Positions 1 to 7,721 of a stretch of DNA of 64,000 nt are shown in pieces (within the stretch, counting starts at the first letter, position 1; each line of letters begins with the position of its first letter). This DNA comes from Pseudomonas mandelii (GTDB lineage Bacteria > Pseudomonadota > Gammaproteobacteria > Pseudomonadales > Pseudomonadaceae): positions 19,744 through 83,743 of the forward strand of contig NZ_JAMYDU010000022.1 of the NCBI RefSeq assembly GCF_024138395.1. The letters run 5' to 3'. A program made the translations under genes and the position numbers. The notes under the pieces were generated by a model, which saw only the letters and a program-made list of their open reading frames with translations, was not told where the DNA came from and ran no database searches.

Positions 1-791
1 CCGGCCTGCCGACCCCGCGCATCGCCATTGGGGACAACCTGCTGCAAAAGCCTTTTGTCAGCGATTTGATGCGCCTGAACAAGAGCTTCATCGTGCACCG
101 TTCGATCACCGGTCGCCGGGAAAAAATGGCGGCGTATCAGCTGTTGTCGGCGTACATCAACCACTCGATCCGCAACGACTGCGCCTCGATCTGGATCGCC
201 CAGGCTGAAGGCCGGGCCAAGGACGGCGACGACCGCACCGAGTCGGCGATCCTCAAGATGTTCCACATGAGCCGCAAGGACGAGCCGTTCGGCGAAGTCA
301 TCCGCTCGCTGAACCTCACCCCGGTGTCGATCAGCTACGAATACGACCCGTGCGACCAGGCCAAGGCCCGCGAGCTATACATCCGCGCCACCACCGGCAG
401 CTACACCAAGGCGCCGGGCGAGGATGACGTCAGCATCGCCAAAGGCATCACCGGTTACAAAGGCCGGGTCCACGTGAACTTCGCTGCGCCTATCACCGAA
501 TTATTCGAAGACACCAAGCAATTGGCGATCGAAATGGACAAGCAGATCCTCGGCGGCTACCGGTTGTTCCCGGTGCACTACCTGGCGTATGCGCAGTGGA
601 AAGACGCCGACCCGCAACTGCAGGTGCCGAAAGCGGCCGAGGTGTTTGCGGTGGATGAACTGGCCAAGGCGCAGGAAGAATGGCAGCGTCGGCTGGATGC
701 CTGCCCTGAGGAGCATCGTCCGTTTATGGTGCTGCAATATGCGACGCCGGTGCGTAATCAGTACCGGGTGAAGGCCGGGTTGCCGCTTTAA
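1..791 (+). CDS. 1-acyl-glycerol-3-phosphate acyltransferase family protein, C-terminal part
   Basis: The frame is open from base 3 and gives the last 262 residues; the start lies outside the window. The visible part has the look of a PlsC-type acyltransferase: a G-D-N-L-L stretch, then F-I-V-H-R-S, then I-W-I-A-Q-A-E-G-R-A-K-D-G, which sits where PlsC proteins carry the F-P-E-G-T-R-S acyl-acceptor motif. The catalytic H-x4-D box would be upstream and is not visible. Family members transfer acyl groups to lysophosphatidic acid at the inner membrane, but the motif here is divergent, so the real acceptor is uncertain. A strong terminator follows 20 bases after the stop. Confidence 0.8.
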   Translation, partial: GLPTPRIAIGDNLLQKPFVSDLMRLNKSFIVHRSITGRREKMAAYQLLSAYINHSIRNDCASIWIAQAEGRAKDGDDRTESAILKMFHMSRKDEPFGEVIRSLNLTPVSISYEYDPCDQAKARELYIRATTGSYTKAPGEDDVSIAKGITGYKGRVHVNFAAPITELFEDTKQLAIEMDKQILGGYRLFPVHYLAYAQWKDADPQLQVPKAAEVFAVDELAKAQEEWQRRLDACPEEHRPFMVLQYATPVRNQYRVKAGLPL

Positions 792-812
792 GCGTTTTTG
801 GCTGGATACGAC

Positions 813-837
813 AACGGCGCCTTCGGGCGCCGTTTCT
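813..837 (+). terminator. Rho-independent terminator of the acyltransferase gene
   Basis: A perfect 9-bp stem (AACGGCGCC / GGCGCCGTT) closes on a TTCG tetraloop and runs into TTTCTTT, 21 bases after the stop codon. Confidence 0.9.
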
Positions 838-845
838 TTATGCAA

Positions 846-957
846 GATCAAAAGATCGCAGCCTGCGGCAGCTCCTACGGGGAATTGCGCATACATGTGG
901 AATATCGTGTGTCCTCGGTCAATGTAGGAGCTGCCGCAGGCTGCGATCTTTTGATTT
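846..957. repeat. REP pair, 'gatcgcagcc...agctcctac' family
   Basis: Two copies of a roughly 32-base sequence face each other (846-878 and 924-955), giving a large imperfect hairpin. The same family, with an altered centre, recurs at 5234-5327 and as a degenerate half near 22645-22678. It sits between convergent genes, as REP doublets usually do in Pseudomonas. Confidence 0.85.
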
Positions 958-1236
958 TCAGACGCGCGTGCTGATCCACGACACCAGTAATGCCATCCCG
1001 AGGCAGGCGAAGCCGAAGCGGTAGAAAAACCGGTTCATGCGCAGGGTCGCCCAATCCAGCGTTGGCTCTTCACTGGGACGACTTTGGCGCTGCGCCTCGA
1101 TACTGGCCAAGGCGCGCTGTTCGCGACGACGGGTGGCGTGCAGCAACCAGCCGCCCGGGAAGGCGAACAGCAAAGCCAGCAGGTTGATCAATTTGGCAGG
1201 ATGAGCGGTAAAGAACGAAATCAATTGCAGCGACAT
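958..1236 (-). CDS. Small two-helix membrane protein, unknown function
   Basis: A 92-residue protein with two hydrophobic stretches, one near residues 12-30 (L-I-N-L-L-A-L-L-F-A-F) and one at the C-terminus (F-A-C-L-G-M-A-L-L-V-S-W), joined by a charged R/E/Q-rich loop. The start at 1236 is preferred over longer in-frame starts because CTGAGG lies 7 bases upstream and the hydrophobic segment then begins near the N-terminus. I do not recognise a named family; small conserved proteins of this kind are common in pseudomonads. The stop codon abuts the REP pair downstream. Confidence 0.65.
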   Translation of the reverse strand: MSLQLISFFTAHPAKLINLLALLFAFPGGWLLHATRRREQRALASIEAQRQSRPSEEPTLDWATLRMNRFFYRFGFACLGMALLVSWISTRV

Positions 1237-1429
1237 CACAAACCTCAGGCAGACCCAGTGTGGCAGACGCCCAACCGACGACCGCGGCGCGGATTCTACC
1301 GAAAGCGCTCCGGCCTGCCCCGGCTTTCCGACAAATAACGAAACCATTTAGCCGATTGCTGTCCTGTGTCACGGCGCCGTCATCTGCATCGGCCACCATG
1401 CGCGCCTCGAAACCGACACGGACCCCGTC

Positions 1430-1636
1430 ATGCTCCACGCCGAAAACCAGGACCGCCTCTACCTCATTGCCCAAAGCGACGAACAACAAACCTTAGTCGG
1501 CAGCCTCGCCTTCAACGTACAGGACCGGCATTGGCTGGTGTATTGTGCGCTGGGCGGGCATCAACATGCCGACTTGCCGGAAACGGATTTGCTGACGGGG
1601 GTGAGTGTTCTGGATTTTTATTCGGAGGCGGCTTGA
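1430..1636 (+). CDS. Small hypothetical protein, start uncertain
   Basis: The ATG at 1430 gives 68 residues, but the frame stays open back to 1352 and the upstream part (reading L-C-H-G-A-V-I-C-I-G-H-H-A-R-L-E) looks like protein, so a CTG or other non-ATG start near 1364 is possible. No clear ribosome binding site stands before either candidate. The sequence is mixed and soluble with no motif I recognise. A REP cluster starts 12 bases after the stop. Reality as a gene is likely rather than certain. Confidence 0.5.
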   Translation: MLHAENQDRLYLIAQSDEQQTLVGSLAFNVQDRHWLVYCALGGHQHADLPETDLLTGVSVLDFYSEAA

Positions 1637-1647
1637 GCGTCGTGCCC

Positions 1648-1810
1648 TGTAGGAGCGAGGCTTGCCCGCGAAGGCTTTCTCACATTCAACGTGGATGTTG
1701 CCTGACACACCGCCATCGCGAGCAGGCTCGCTCCCACAATTGAATCGTGTGCATCTGCAAGGGATTGGTCGGCTGTCAGGCCGTCTTCGCGGGCAAGCCT
1801 CGCTCCTACA
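1648..1810. repeat. Three REP elements of the 'gcgggcaagcc' family
   Basis: Units at 1648-1674, 1711-1738 and 1784-1810. Each is a variant of tgtaggagcgaggcttgccc followed by gcgaagg, or its complement. The middle copy has the 'gctcccaca' end and the outer two the 'gctcctaca' end. This is the commonest REP family in the window. Confidence 0.85.
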
Positions 1811-1848
1811 GGTGAATAGTGAGCAGGTTCCAATGAATTCGCGGACAC

Positions 1849-1886
1849 AAAAAAACCCGGTGCCATCACTGACACCGGGTTCTTTA
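1849..1886 (-). terminator. Rho-independent terminator of the YajG-type lipoprotein gene
   Basis: On the minus strand AACCCGGTG pairs with CACCGGGTT around a 10-base loop and continues into a run of seven T residues, 17 bases after the lipoprotein stop codon. Confidence 0.85.
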
Positions 1887-1902
1887 AACAAGAAGCAAAC
1901 CG

Positions 1903-2487
1903 TTACTCGGCAAGCACCTGACCAATCGTCGGGTCCTTGAACAAGCGGGTCAACGCATCACTCAACACATCACTGACCAGCTTGGTATTGGTTTCCTGAT
2001 TCGGAGCCATGCCAAAACGCTGATCCAGCGACGCACCGTAGCGACCGCTGTAACGACGGTTGGCATTCTGCACATCCGAACGGAACGTCGCGCCAATCGT
2101 TGCCTCAGTCACATACATGCCTTCCTTGGGCGACTGATACTTCAACTCGGCCAGGGTCACCGTCAATTGCGGTGCATTCAGCGCATTGGCCGTCGGGGTA
2201 AAGCCCAGCAAGCGCACAGCCGCTTCAGCCTGAGCCTGCAACTTCGGCAGAATCTGCGCGCCCTGCACGGTGATCGCGCTGGTCTCCGGGTACAGACCAC
2301 CACGAGTTCCCAGGGTTGGCGACGGACGACCGTCCACCACACGCACCACCACCGGCTGACCACGGCCGACCGGCGCCAACTGAGCCGTCAGCTTGGGTTC
2401 CGGGTTCAGTTGTTGCGGGCTGTGGGCGCAGCCGACGAGGGTCAAACTGGTCACAGTGATCAAACCGAACAACAGGCGTTGCAACAT
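1903..2487 (-). CDS. YajG-family outer-membrane lipoprotein
   Basis: A 194-residue lipoprotein. The signal peptide ends in the lipobox L-V-G-C at residues 17-20, and the residue after Cys is Ala, which fits outer-membrane sorting. The rest matches the YajG (Lipoprotein_16) pattern: a conserved V-V-D-G-R segment followed by a periplasmic alpha/beta domain. Its molecular job is not established for the family. The start at 2487 has GGAGAA 7 bases upstream and puts the lipobox at the right distance; the longer frame starting at 2541 lacks a signal-like beginning. A terminator follows. Confidence 0.85.
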   Translation of the reverse strand: MLQRLLFGLITVTSLTLVGCAHSPQQLNPEPKLTAQLAPVGRGQPVVVRVVDGRPSPTLGTRGGLYPETSAITVQGAQILPKLQAQAEAAVRLLGFTPTANALNAPQLTVTLAELKYQSPKEGMYVTEATIGATFRSDVQNANRRYSGRYGASLDQRFGMAPNQETNTKLVSDVLSDALTRLFKDPTIGQVLAE

Positions 2488-2691
2488 GCTCTTTTCTCCA
2501 GAATCAGGCACAAACAGGCCCGCAGTATAGCGGTGCGCCACTGCGGCGAACTAGCGTCCAGCAACGATTACTGAAATCTCTGACAAACCCGGCCCAACGC
2601 GGTTCCTGTCACACATCTGTCATCGACTTTACACATCCACGTCATGGCTCACTGGCAACCTTCACAGCAGTCACCCACAAGGTACTTTGCC

Positions 2692-2925
2692 ATGCGTTTT
2701 CTCATCTCGCTGTTCACGCCACGCCCACTGCATCGCTGCTTTGCCCTGCTCGACCGCAATGGCCGGTGCCAGGCGTTCAAGCAGTGCAGCCTGCAGCCCA
2801 TGGGCGATGGCTGGGTCGAAATCGAAGAAATCCGCCTCAACTGGCTGCACCATCCCCTGCCCGCCAGCGCCCGTGTCAGCCAGCGTCAGCCACGTGCGCG
2901 GGCGCAACAACTGTTGACCACCTGA
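2692..2925 (+). CDS. Conserved small hypothetical protein
   Basis: A 77-residue protein with a basic N-terminus (M-R-F-L-I-S-L-F-T-P-R-P) and a core C-F-A-L-L-D-x-x-G-R-C-x-A-F-K-Q-C. Start chosen at 2692 because AAGGT precedes it; the in-frame ATG at 2644 has no binding site. No transmembrane segment or known motif is clear. Composition and codon use match neighbouring genes, which supports it being real. Function unknown. Confidence 0.6.
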   Translation: MRFLISLFTPRPLHRCFALLDRNGRCQAFKQCSLQPMGDGWVEIEEIRLNWLHHPLPASARVSQRQPRARAQQLLTT

Positions 2926-3663
2926 CCAGACGCTTAATAAAAGTCATTAAACACGACCATTTCCCTGCGTTTCTTCGTTACAATCTCCCCCCGATTATAA
3001 GGACGTCTCCTGATCGGGCCTCGCAGCATCGTTAATGCCTCGGTATTGACACCCCGCACCGCCCACAGAGAGCCGCCCACACAGATCGAGTGAAGCTGGC
3101 GCGCTTGCTGTTTCTTGAGCAAAACACCACTTTTCGCGAATCTGCAGAGCTGTCATTACGCTCGGTCACTGAGCTGTTTGCCCGTTTTGCCTGTCATGTA
3201 CCCCATGGCGGCAATCCATCCGGGCACGGTGCCAGGCTGGGGCAGCCCTTTTTTGAGGTTCACGTCTTCAAAAGAGCGTGAAAAAAACGGGTTTTCACAA
3301 CTTCACAAGAGTGTGGCGAGCAAATGAATAGTTTTGCGTCTGAACATGCACCATTAGCGTCTACAACAGCCCAACGACACAGGACCGAGTATTCCTCGAA
3401 CACCGGAGCCTGAAGCCTGTCCGCTACGGATTTGGTTGCACAAACGGATGTCTCGACCATAAGTCGAATTGCCAGCCGCGTGCCGAAATGAGTTCATGTG
3501 ACTCTTGAAGCCAGGCCGCATGCATCCGTCGAAGTTGCGAAAAATTGCGAAGATTCGGACATGGCGATCCTGGCCATGGGTACCTGGGGCATCACTGACA
3601 CGCCCCGGAACGCCTGGCAGCTATGCCGACAATTTGGTGCTGCAGATTTTGGAGACGCGTTAA
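2926..3663. other. 738-base gene-free region and leader upstream of mqo
   Basis: No convincing gene on either strand; the short open frames (for example 3090-3281, 3115-3327, 3260-3460 complement) lack ribosome sites and signature composition. It is more AT-rich in places than the coding DNA around it (runs such as GAAAAAAACGGG near 3278). A TATAAG -10-like box lies at 2996-3001 and a TTGACA hexamer at 3046-3051, but neither has a good partner. It probably holds the mqo promoter(s) and a long 5' untranslated region; I cannot place the transcription start. Confidence 0.5.
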
Positions 3664-5172
3664 ATGGCGCATAACGAAGCAGTCGACGTAGTACTGGTTG
3701 GGGCCGGCATCATGAGTGCCACCCTTGCTGTACTGCTCAAAGAGCTCGACCCCGCGATCAAGCTGGAAGTCGTCGAGCTGATGGATTCCGGTGCCGCGGA
3801 GAGTTCCAATCCGTGGAACAACGCCGGTACCGGTCACGCCGGGCTGTGTGAGCTGAACTACACGCCACAGGCCACCGACGGCACCGTCGACATCAAGAAA
3901 GCCGTGCACATCAACACCCAGTTCGAGGTGTCGAAGCAGTTCTGGTCTTACCTGACCAAGAAAGGCACATTCGGCTCGTGCAAGTCATTCATCAGCCCGG
4001 TGCCGCATCTGAGCTTCGTGCAGGGCGACGATGGCGTCTCCTTCCTCAAGGAACGTTTCAAGACGCTGAGCAAACACCACGCCTTCTCGGACATGGAATA
4101 CACCGAAGACAAGGCCAAAATGGCCGAGTGGATGCCGTTGATGATGCCAGGCCGCCCGGCCGACGAAGTCGTCGCCGCCACCCGCGTGATGAACGGCACC
4201 GACGTCAACTTCGGCGCCCTGACCAACCAATTGCTCCAGCACCTGACCAGCGCACCCGATGCCCAGGTCAAGTACTGCAAGCGTGTGACTGGCCTGAAGC
4301 GCAACAACGGTGGCTGGACTGTCAGCATCAAGGACGTCAACAGCGGCAATACCCGTGAGGTCGATGCGAAATTCGTGTTCCTCGGCGCTGGCGGTGCGGC
4401 ACTGCCACTGCTGCAAGCTTCGGGCATCGAAGAGAGCAAAGGCTTCGGCGGTTTCCCGATCAGCGGCCAATGGCTGCGTTGCGACAACCCGGAAGTGGTC
4501 AAGCACCACCAGGCCAAGGTTTACAGCCAGGCCGCCGTAGGTTCGCCACCGATGTCCGTGCCGCACCTGGACACTCGCGTGGTCGATGGCAAGAAGTCCC
4601 TGCTATTCGGGCCTTACGCCGGTTTCACCACCAAGTTCCTCAAGCACGGTTCGTTCATGGACCTGCCAATGTCGGTCCGCGCCGGCAACATCGGCCCGAT
4701 GCTGGCCGTGGCCAAAAACAACATGGACCTGACCAAGTACCTGGTCAGCGAAGTGATGCAGTCGATGGAGCAGCGCCTGGAATCCCTGCGTCGCTTCTAT
4801 CCATTGGCGAAAGCTGAAGACTGGCGCCTGGAAGTGGCCGGCCAACGGGTGCAGATCATCAAGAAAGACCCGAAGAAAGGCGGCGTTCTGCAGTTCGGTA
4901 CCGAACTGGTCGCGGCCAAGGACGGTTCCCTTGCCGCCCTGCTCGGCGCGTCCCCAGGCGCTTCGGTGACTGTTTCGATCATGCTTGAGCTGATCGAAAA
5001 ATGTTTCCCGAACAAGGCGCATGGCGAGTGGGCTGCCAAGCTCGCGGAAATCTTCCCGGCTCGGGAAAAGGTTCTGGAAACCGACGCGGCGCTGTATCGC
5101 AAGATCAATGCGCACAACAACGTCGCGCTGGAACTGGTTGAAGCCAGTAACGAGACTGAAAGCTACGCTTGA
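3664..5172 (+). CDS. mqo: Malate:quinone oxidoreductase
   Basis: A 502-residue flavoprotein that oxidises L-malate to oxaloacetate and passes electrons to ubiquinone, a membrane-bound alternative to soluble malate dehydrogenase in the TCA cycle. The N-terminus has the FAD-binding V-L-V-G-A-G-I-M-S signature (residues 9-17), followed by the family marker N-P-W-N-N-A-G-T-G-H-A-G-L-C-E-L (about residues 49-64). The length is normal. Pseudomonads often carry two mqo paralogues; by gene neighbourhood this matches the mqoB position of P. aeruginosa. GGAG stands just before the start, and a strong terminator follows the stop. Confidence 0.97.
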   Translation: MAHNEAVDVVLVGAGIMSATLAVLLKELDPAIKLEVVELMDSGAAESSNPWNNAGTGHAGLCELNYTPQATDGTVDIKKAVHINTQFEVSKQFWSYLTKKGTFGSCKSFISPVPHLSFVQGDDGVSFLKERFKTLSKHHAFSDMEYTEDKAKMAEWMPLMMPGRPADEVVAATRVMNGTDVNFGALTNQLLQHLTSAPDAQVKYCKRVTGLKRNNGGWTVSIKDVNSGNTREVDAKFVFLGAGGAALPLLQASGIEESKGFGGFPISGQWLRCDNPEVVKHHQAKVYSQAAVGSPPMSVPHLDTRVVDGKKSLLFGPYAGFTTKFLKHGSFMDLPMSVRAGNIGPMLAVAKNNMDLTKYLVSEVMQSMEQRLESLRRFYPLAKAEDWRLEVAGQRVQIIKKDPKKGGVLQFGTELVAAKDGSLAALLGASPGASVTVSIMLELIEKCFPNKAHGEWAAKLAEIFPAREKVLETDAALYRKINAHNNVALELVEASNETESYA

Positions 5173-5183
5173 TTCGGCCGCAT

Positions 5184-5224
5184 AAAAAACGCCCCGTCCT
5201 CATTGAGGGCGGGGCGTTTTTTTT
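5184..5224 (+). terminator. Rho-independent terminator of mqo
   Basis: A long GC-rich stem (CGCCCCGTCCTC paired with GAGGGCGGGGCG) with an ATT loop, flanked by A and T runs, so it may work in both directions. Confidence 0.93.
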
Positions 5225-5233
5225 ATGCCGCTG

Positions 5234-5327
5234 AAAAGATCGCAGCCTCGCTTCGCTCGACAGCTCCTACAGGTATGAGCGAACCATTTGTAGGAGCTGT
5301 CGAGCGTAGCGAGGCTGCGATCTTTTG
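5234..5327. repeat. REP pair, 'gatcgcagcc' family variant
   Basis: Two facing copies at 5234-5270 and 5290-5327, sharing ends with the pair at 846-957 but with the centre changed to cgcttcgctcgacag. Lies between the mqo terminator and the convergent PA4642-like gene. Confidence 0.85.
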
Positions 5328-5330
5328 ATC

Positions 5331-5618
5331 TTAACCGCGAGCCTTGTTGATCAGTTCGATGTACTCGGCCGCGTTGCGCTGATCCTTGATCAGGGCGACG
5401 AAGTCATTGCCGTGCTCATCCTTGCCATCCAGGTCATAGCCGGCTTCAACAAAGAACGTCAGAAAACGCTCGAAGTCATCGATGCGCAGGCCACGGTACG
5501 CCTTGATCAGTTTGTGCAGCGACGGTGAAGTGGCGTCGACCGGCTCGAAATCGAGGAACAGCTTGATCTGCGCATCGCCGATCTCGTCACCAATCACTTG
5601 CTTCTTATCTTTACGCAT
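5331..5618 (-). CDS. PA4642-family small protein
   Basis: A 95-residue charged protein (M-R-K-D-K-K-Q-V-I-G-D-E start; F-L-D-F-E and F-E-R-F-L-T-F-F-V-E-A-G-Y-D-L motifs) that I recognise as the PA4642 family, conserved in Pseudomonas next to mqo. Function not known. The C-terminal half (G-Y-D-L-D-G-K-D-E-H-G-N-D) has an ankyrin-like ring but is too short for a true repeat protein. Converges on mqo across a REP pair; 63 bases separate it from the upstream secreted-protein gene. Confidence 0.8.
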   Translation of the reverse strand: MRKDKKQVIGDEIGDAQIKLFLDFEPVDATSPSLHKLIKAYRGLRIDDFERFLTFFVEAGYDLDGKDEHGNDFVALIKDQRNAAEYIELINKARG

Positions 5619-5681
5619 TGCCGACTCCAGCTCGCAGACATTTCACGGGGCGGGCAGTTTACCCCCGCGCAGGCGCCAGGC

Positions 5682-6167
5682 TCAACGCGGACGAACGCTG
5701 CCGGTGTGCAAATCGGCCCAGATATGGCCGTTGGCGTAGCTGAGGAACTGGCAATACACCGTGTCGTTGCGCAGCAAGTCGATCACCACCCGGTACTGAG
5801 CCAGCGGATAATAGAGGGTCAGGGTTTTATTTTTTTCGTCATAGATCGGCTTTTTCAGGCTTTTGCTTTCGCCATCAAAGTTGACCAATACCTGGCTGAT
5901 GGTCGCGCCCTTGTTCAAGGATTTGCCCTTGAGGCGGATCAGCAATGGCGAGGTGACCGGGATCGGCTGTTGGTTGGACTGGCGCTGACTGCCAATCACC
6001 ACCGAATAGTCGGTGATCTGCAACAGTTGTTGCTGCTCGGGTTCGGCGTCACGCAGGGTCAAGTCGTCTGGAGGCAAAAACTGCCCGTGCATTGGCGCCG
6101 GAGCGGCGGCCAGGGGCAGGCTGAGGGTCAGCAACAGGGCGGCGCAGCTGCGGATCAAAAGGTTCAT
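5682..6167 (-). CDS. Secreted hypothetical protein, PA4643-like
   Basis: A 161-residue protein with a cleavable signal peptide (M-N-L-L-I-R-S-C-A-A-L-L-L-T-L-S-L-P-L-A-A-A, cut likely after A-x-A near residue 23). The mature part is a small, mostly beta-strand domain with a single Cys. The start at 6167 has GGAG upstream and begins with the signal peptide, unlike the longer frame opening at 6203. Presumably periplasmic. The position between the PA4642-like gene and hpt matches PA4643. Function unknown. Confidence 0.7.
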   Translation of the reverse strand: MNLLIRSCAALLLTLSLPLAAAPAPMHGQFLPPDDLTLRDAEPEQQQLLQITDYSVVIGSQRQSNQQPIPVTSPLLIRLKGKSLNKGATISQVLVNFDGESKSLKKPIYDEKNKTLTLYYPLAQYRVVIDLLRNDTVYCQFLSYANGHIWADLHTGSVRPR

Positions 6168-6238
6168 GAAGGGCTCCGGGGGCGGGGCCGAGCACTCTAG
6201 CATGGGTGTACGAAAACGCTTCTGTGCACACCGATCCC

Positions 6239-6330
6239 TGTGGGAGCGTGGCTTGCCCGCGATAGCGATCTATCTGACACATTAATGCTTAATGCACCGA
6301 CGCCATCGCGGGCAAGCCCGCTCCCACAGG
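6239..6330. repeat. REP pair, 'gcgggcaagcc' family
   Basis: Facing units at 6239-6267 and 6302-6330 with the 'gtgggagcg' ends, between the PA4643-like gene and hpt. Confidence 0.85.
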
Positions 6331-6348
6331 GAATGGGTTGGTCGGGAA

Positions 6349-6906
6349 TTACATGCCTTTAACAGCAAAAATCCCGTTGGCGTTACGCCAGTAGCCTTTG
6401 TAGTCCATGCCGTAACCGAAGATGTAACGGTCGATGCACGGCAGGCCGACGAAATCGGCTTTCAGGTCCGGGCGAGCTTTGCGGTCGTGGTCCTTGTCGA
6501 TCAGCACGGCGGTGTGCACGGCGCGGGCGCCAGCGTGTTTGCAGAAGTCGATGATCGCGCCCAGGGTGTGACCTTCGTCGAGGATGTCGTCGATGATCAG
6601 CACGTCACGGTCGATGAACGAGACTTCCGGCTTGGCTTTCCAGAACAGATCGCCGCCGCTGGTTTCGTTGCGATAACGGGTGGCGTGCAGGTAGGACGCT
6701 TCCAGCGGGAAGTTCAGATACGTCAGCAGCTTGCCGGAGAAAATCAGCCCGCCGTTCATCACGCAGAACACCACCGGGTTGCGTTCAGCCAGCTGATCGT
6801 TGATTTGTGCACCGACGCGGGCGATGGCCGCCTCGACTTCAGCTTCGGTGTACAGGCAGTCAGCCTCTCGCATGATTTGACGGATATGCTCGAGATCAGC
6901 GGACAT
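6349..6906 (-). CDS. hpt: Hypoxanthine-guanine phosphoribosyltransferase
   Basis: A 185-residue type I phosphoribosyltransferase that salvages hypoxanthine and guanine with PRPP to IMP and GMP. The PRPP-binding loop reads V-L-I-I-D-D-I-L-D-E-G-H-T at residues 102-114, with the two adjacent acidic residues typical of the family, and the N-M-N-G-G-type segment (V-M-N-G-G-L-I-F-S-G-K) is at residues 49-59. Start at 6906 has GGAG upstream; the longer frame to 6957 is the leader. Divergent from upp, so purine and pyrimidine salvage share an intergenic region. Confidence 0.93.
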   Translation of the reverse strand: MSADLEHIRQIMREADCLYTEAEVEAAIARVGAQINDQLAERNPVVFCVMNGGLIFSGKLLTYLNFPLEASYLHATRYRNETSGGDLFWKAKPEVSFIDRDVLIIDDILDEGHTLGAIIDFCKHAGARAVHTAVLIDKDHDRKARPDLKADFVGLPCIDRYIFGYGMDYKGYWRNANGIFAVKGM

Positions 6907-7080
6907 GGCGCTCTCCAAGGGTTTGAGGGGGAGGGACGGATTCGGAAAAGCGGGCAAAGGTACGCATCCCGCACGGCCAGATCAAGCGTTTGTGGACTAA
7001 CGTTCTGTATGTCTATAGGACAACACCCTCGGATAGATTAATCTAGGCCGGTTTTTTTGCCCGCCGCCGGAGCCTTTCCC

Positions 7081-7719
7081 ATGCCCATCCTCGAGATCCG
7101 CCATCCGCTGATCCGTCACAAACTTGGCCTTATGCGCCGCGCCGACATTAGCACGAAGAATTTCCGTGAACTCGCTCAGGAAGTCGGCGCCCTGCTGACC
7201 TATGAAGCCACCAAAGACCTGCCGCTGGAAAGCTACGACATCGAAGGCTGGTGCGGCACGGTGTCGGTCGAGAAAATCGCCGGCAAGAAAATTACCGTGG
7301 TGCCAATCCTGCGTGCCGGCATTGGCATGCTCGAAGGCGTGCTCAGCCTGATCCCGGGCGCCAAAGTCAGCGCCGTGGGCGTGGCCCGCAACGAACAAAC
7401 CCTGCAGGCCCACACCTATCTCGAAAAACTGGTGCCGGAAATCGACGAACGCCTGGCGATGATCATCGACCCGATGCTCGCCACCGGCAGTTCCATGGTT
7501 GCCACCATCGACCTGCTGAAAAAGGCCGGCTGCAAGGACATCCGCGCGATGGTCCTGGTGGCCGCCCCTGAAGGCATCGCCGCGGTGGGGAAGGCTCACC
7601 CGGACGTGATGATCTACACCGCTTCCATTGACGAAAAACTCAACGAACACGGTTACATCATCCCTGGCTTGGGCGATGCCGGTGACAAGATCTTCGGCAC
7701 CAAGCAGAAGGACGCTTGA
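7081..7719 (+). CDS. upp: Uracil phosphoribosyltransferase
   Basis: A 212-residue enzyme that converts uracil and PRPP to UMP. The PRPP loop is I-I-D-P-M-L-A-T-G-S-S-M near residues 130-141, and the uracil-binding end I-I-P-G-L-G-D-A-G-D is present near the C-terminus. Starts at 7081 after CGGAG. The uracil permease gene uraA follows after 2 bases, so uptake and salvage are cotranscribed. A perfect 12-bp palindrome TAGATTAATCTA (7034-7045) lies in the promoter region shared with hpt. Confidence 0.96.
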   Translation: MPILEIRHPLIRHKLGLMRRADISTKNFRELAQEVGALLTYEATKDLPLESYDIEGWCGTVSVEKIAGKKITVVPILRAGIGMLEGVLSLIPGAKVSAVGVARNEQTLQAHTYLEKLVPEIDERLAMIIDPMLATGSSMVATIDLLKKAGCKDIRAMVLVAAPEGIAAVGKAHPDVMIYTASIDEKLNEHGYIIPGLGDAGDKIFGTKQKDA

Positions 7720-7721
7720 GC

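Noticed and set aside
3090..3460. Short open frames in the mqo leader
   Set aside because: No ribosome sites, overlapping on both strands and no protein-like pattern.
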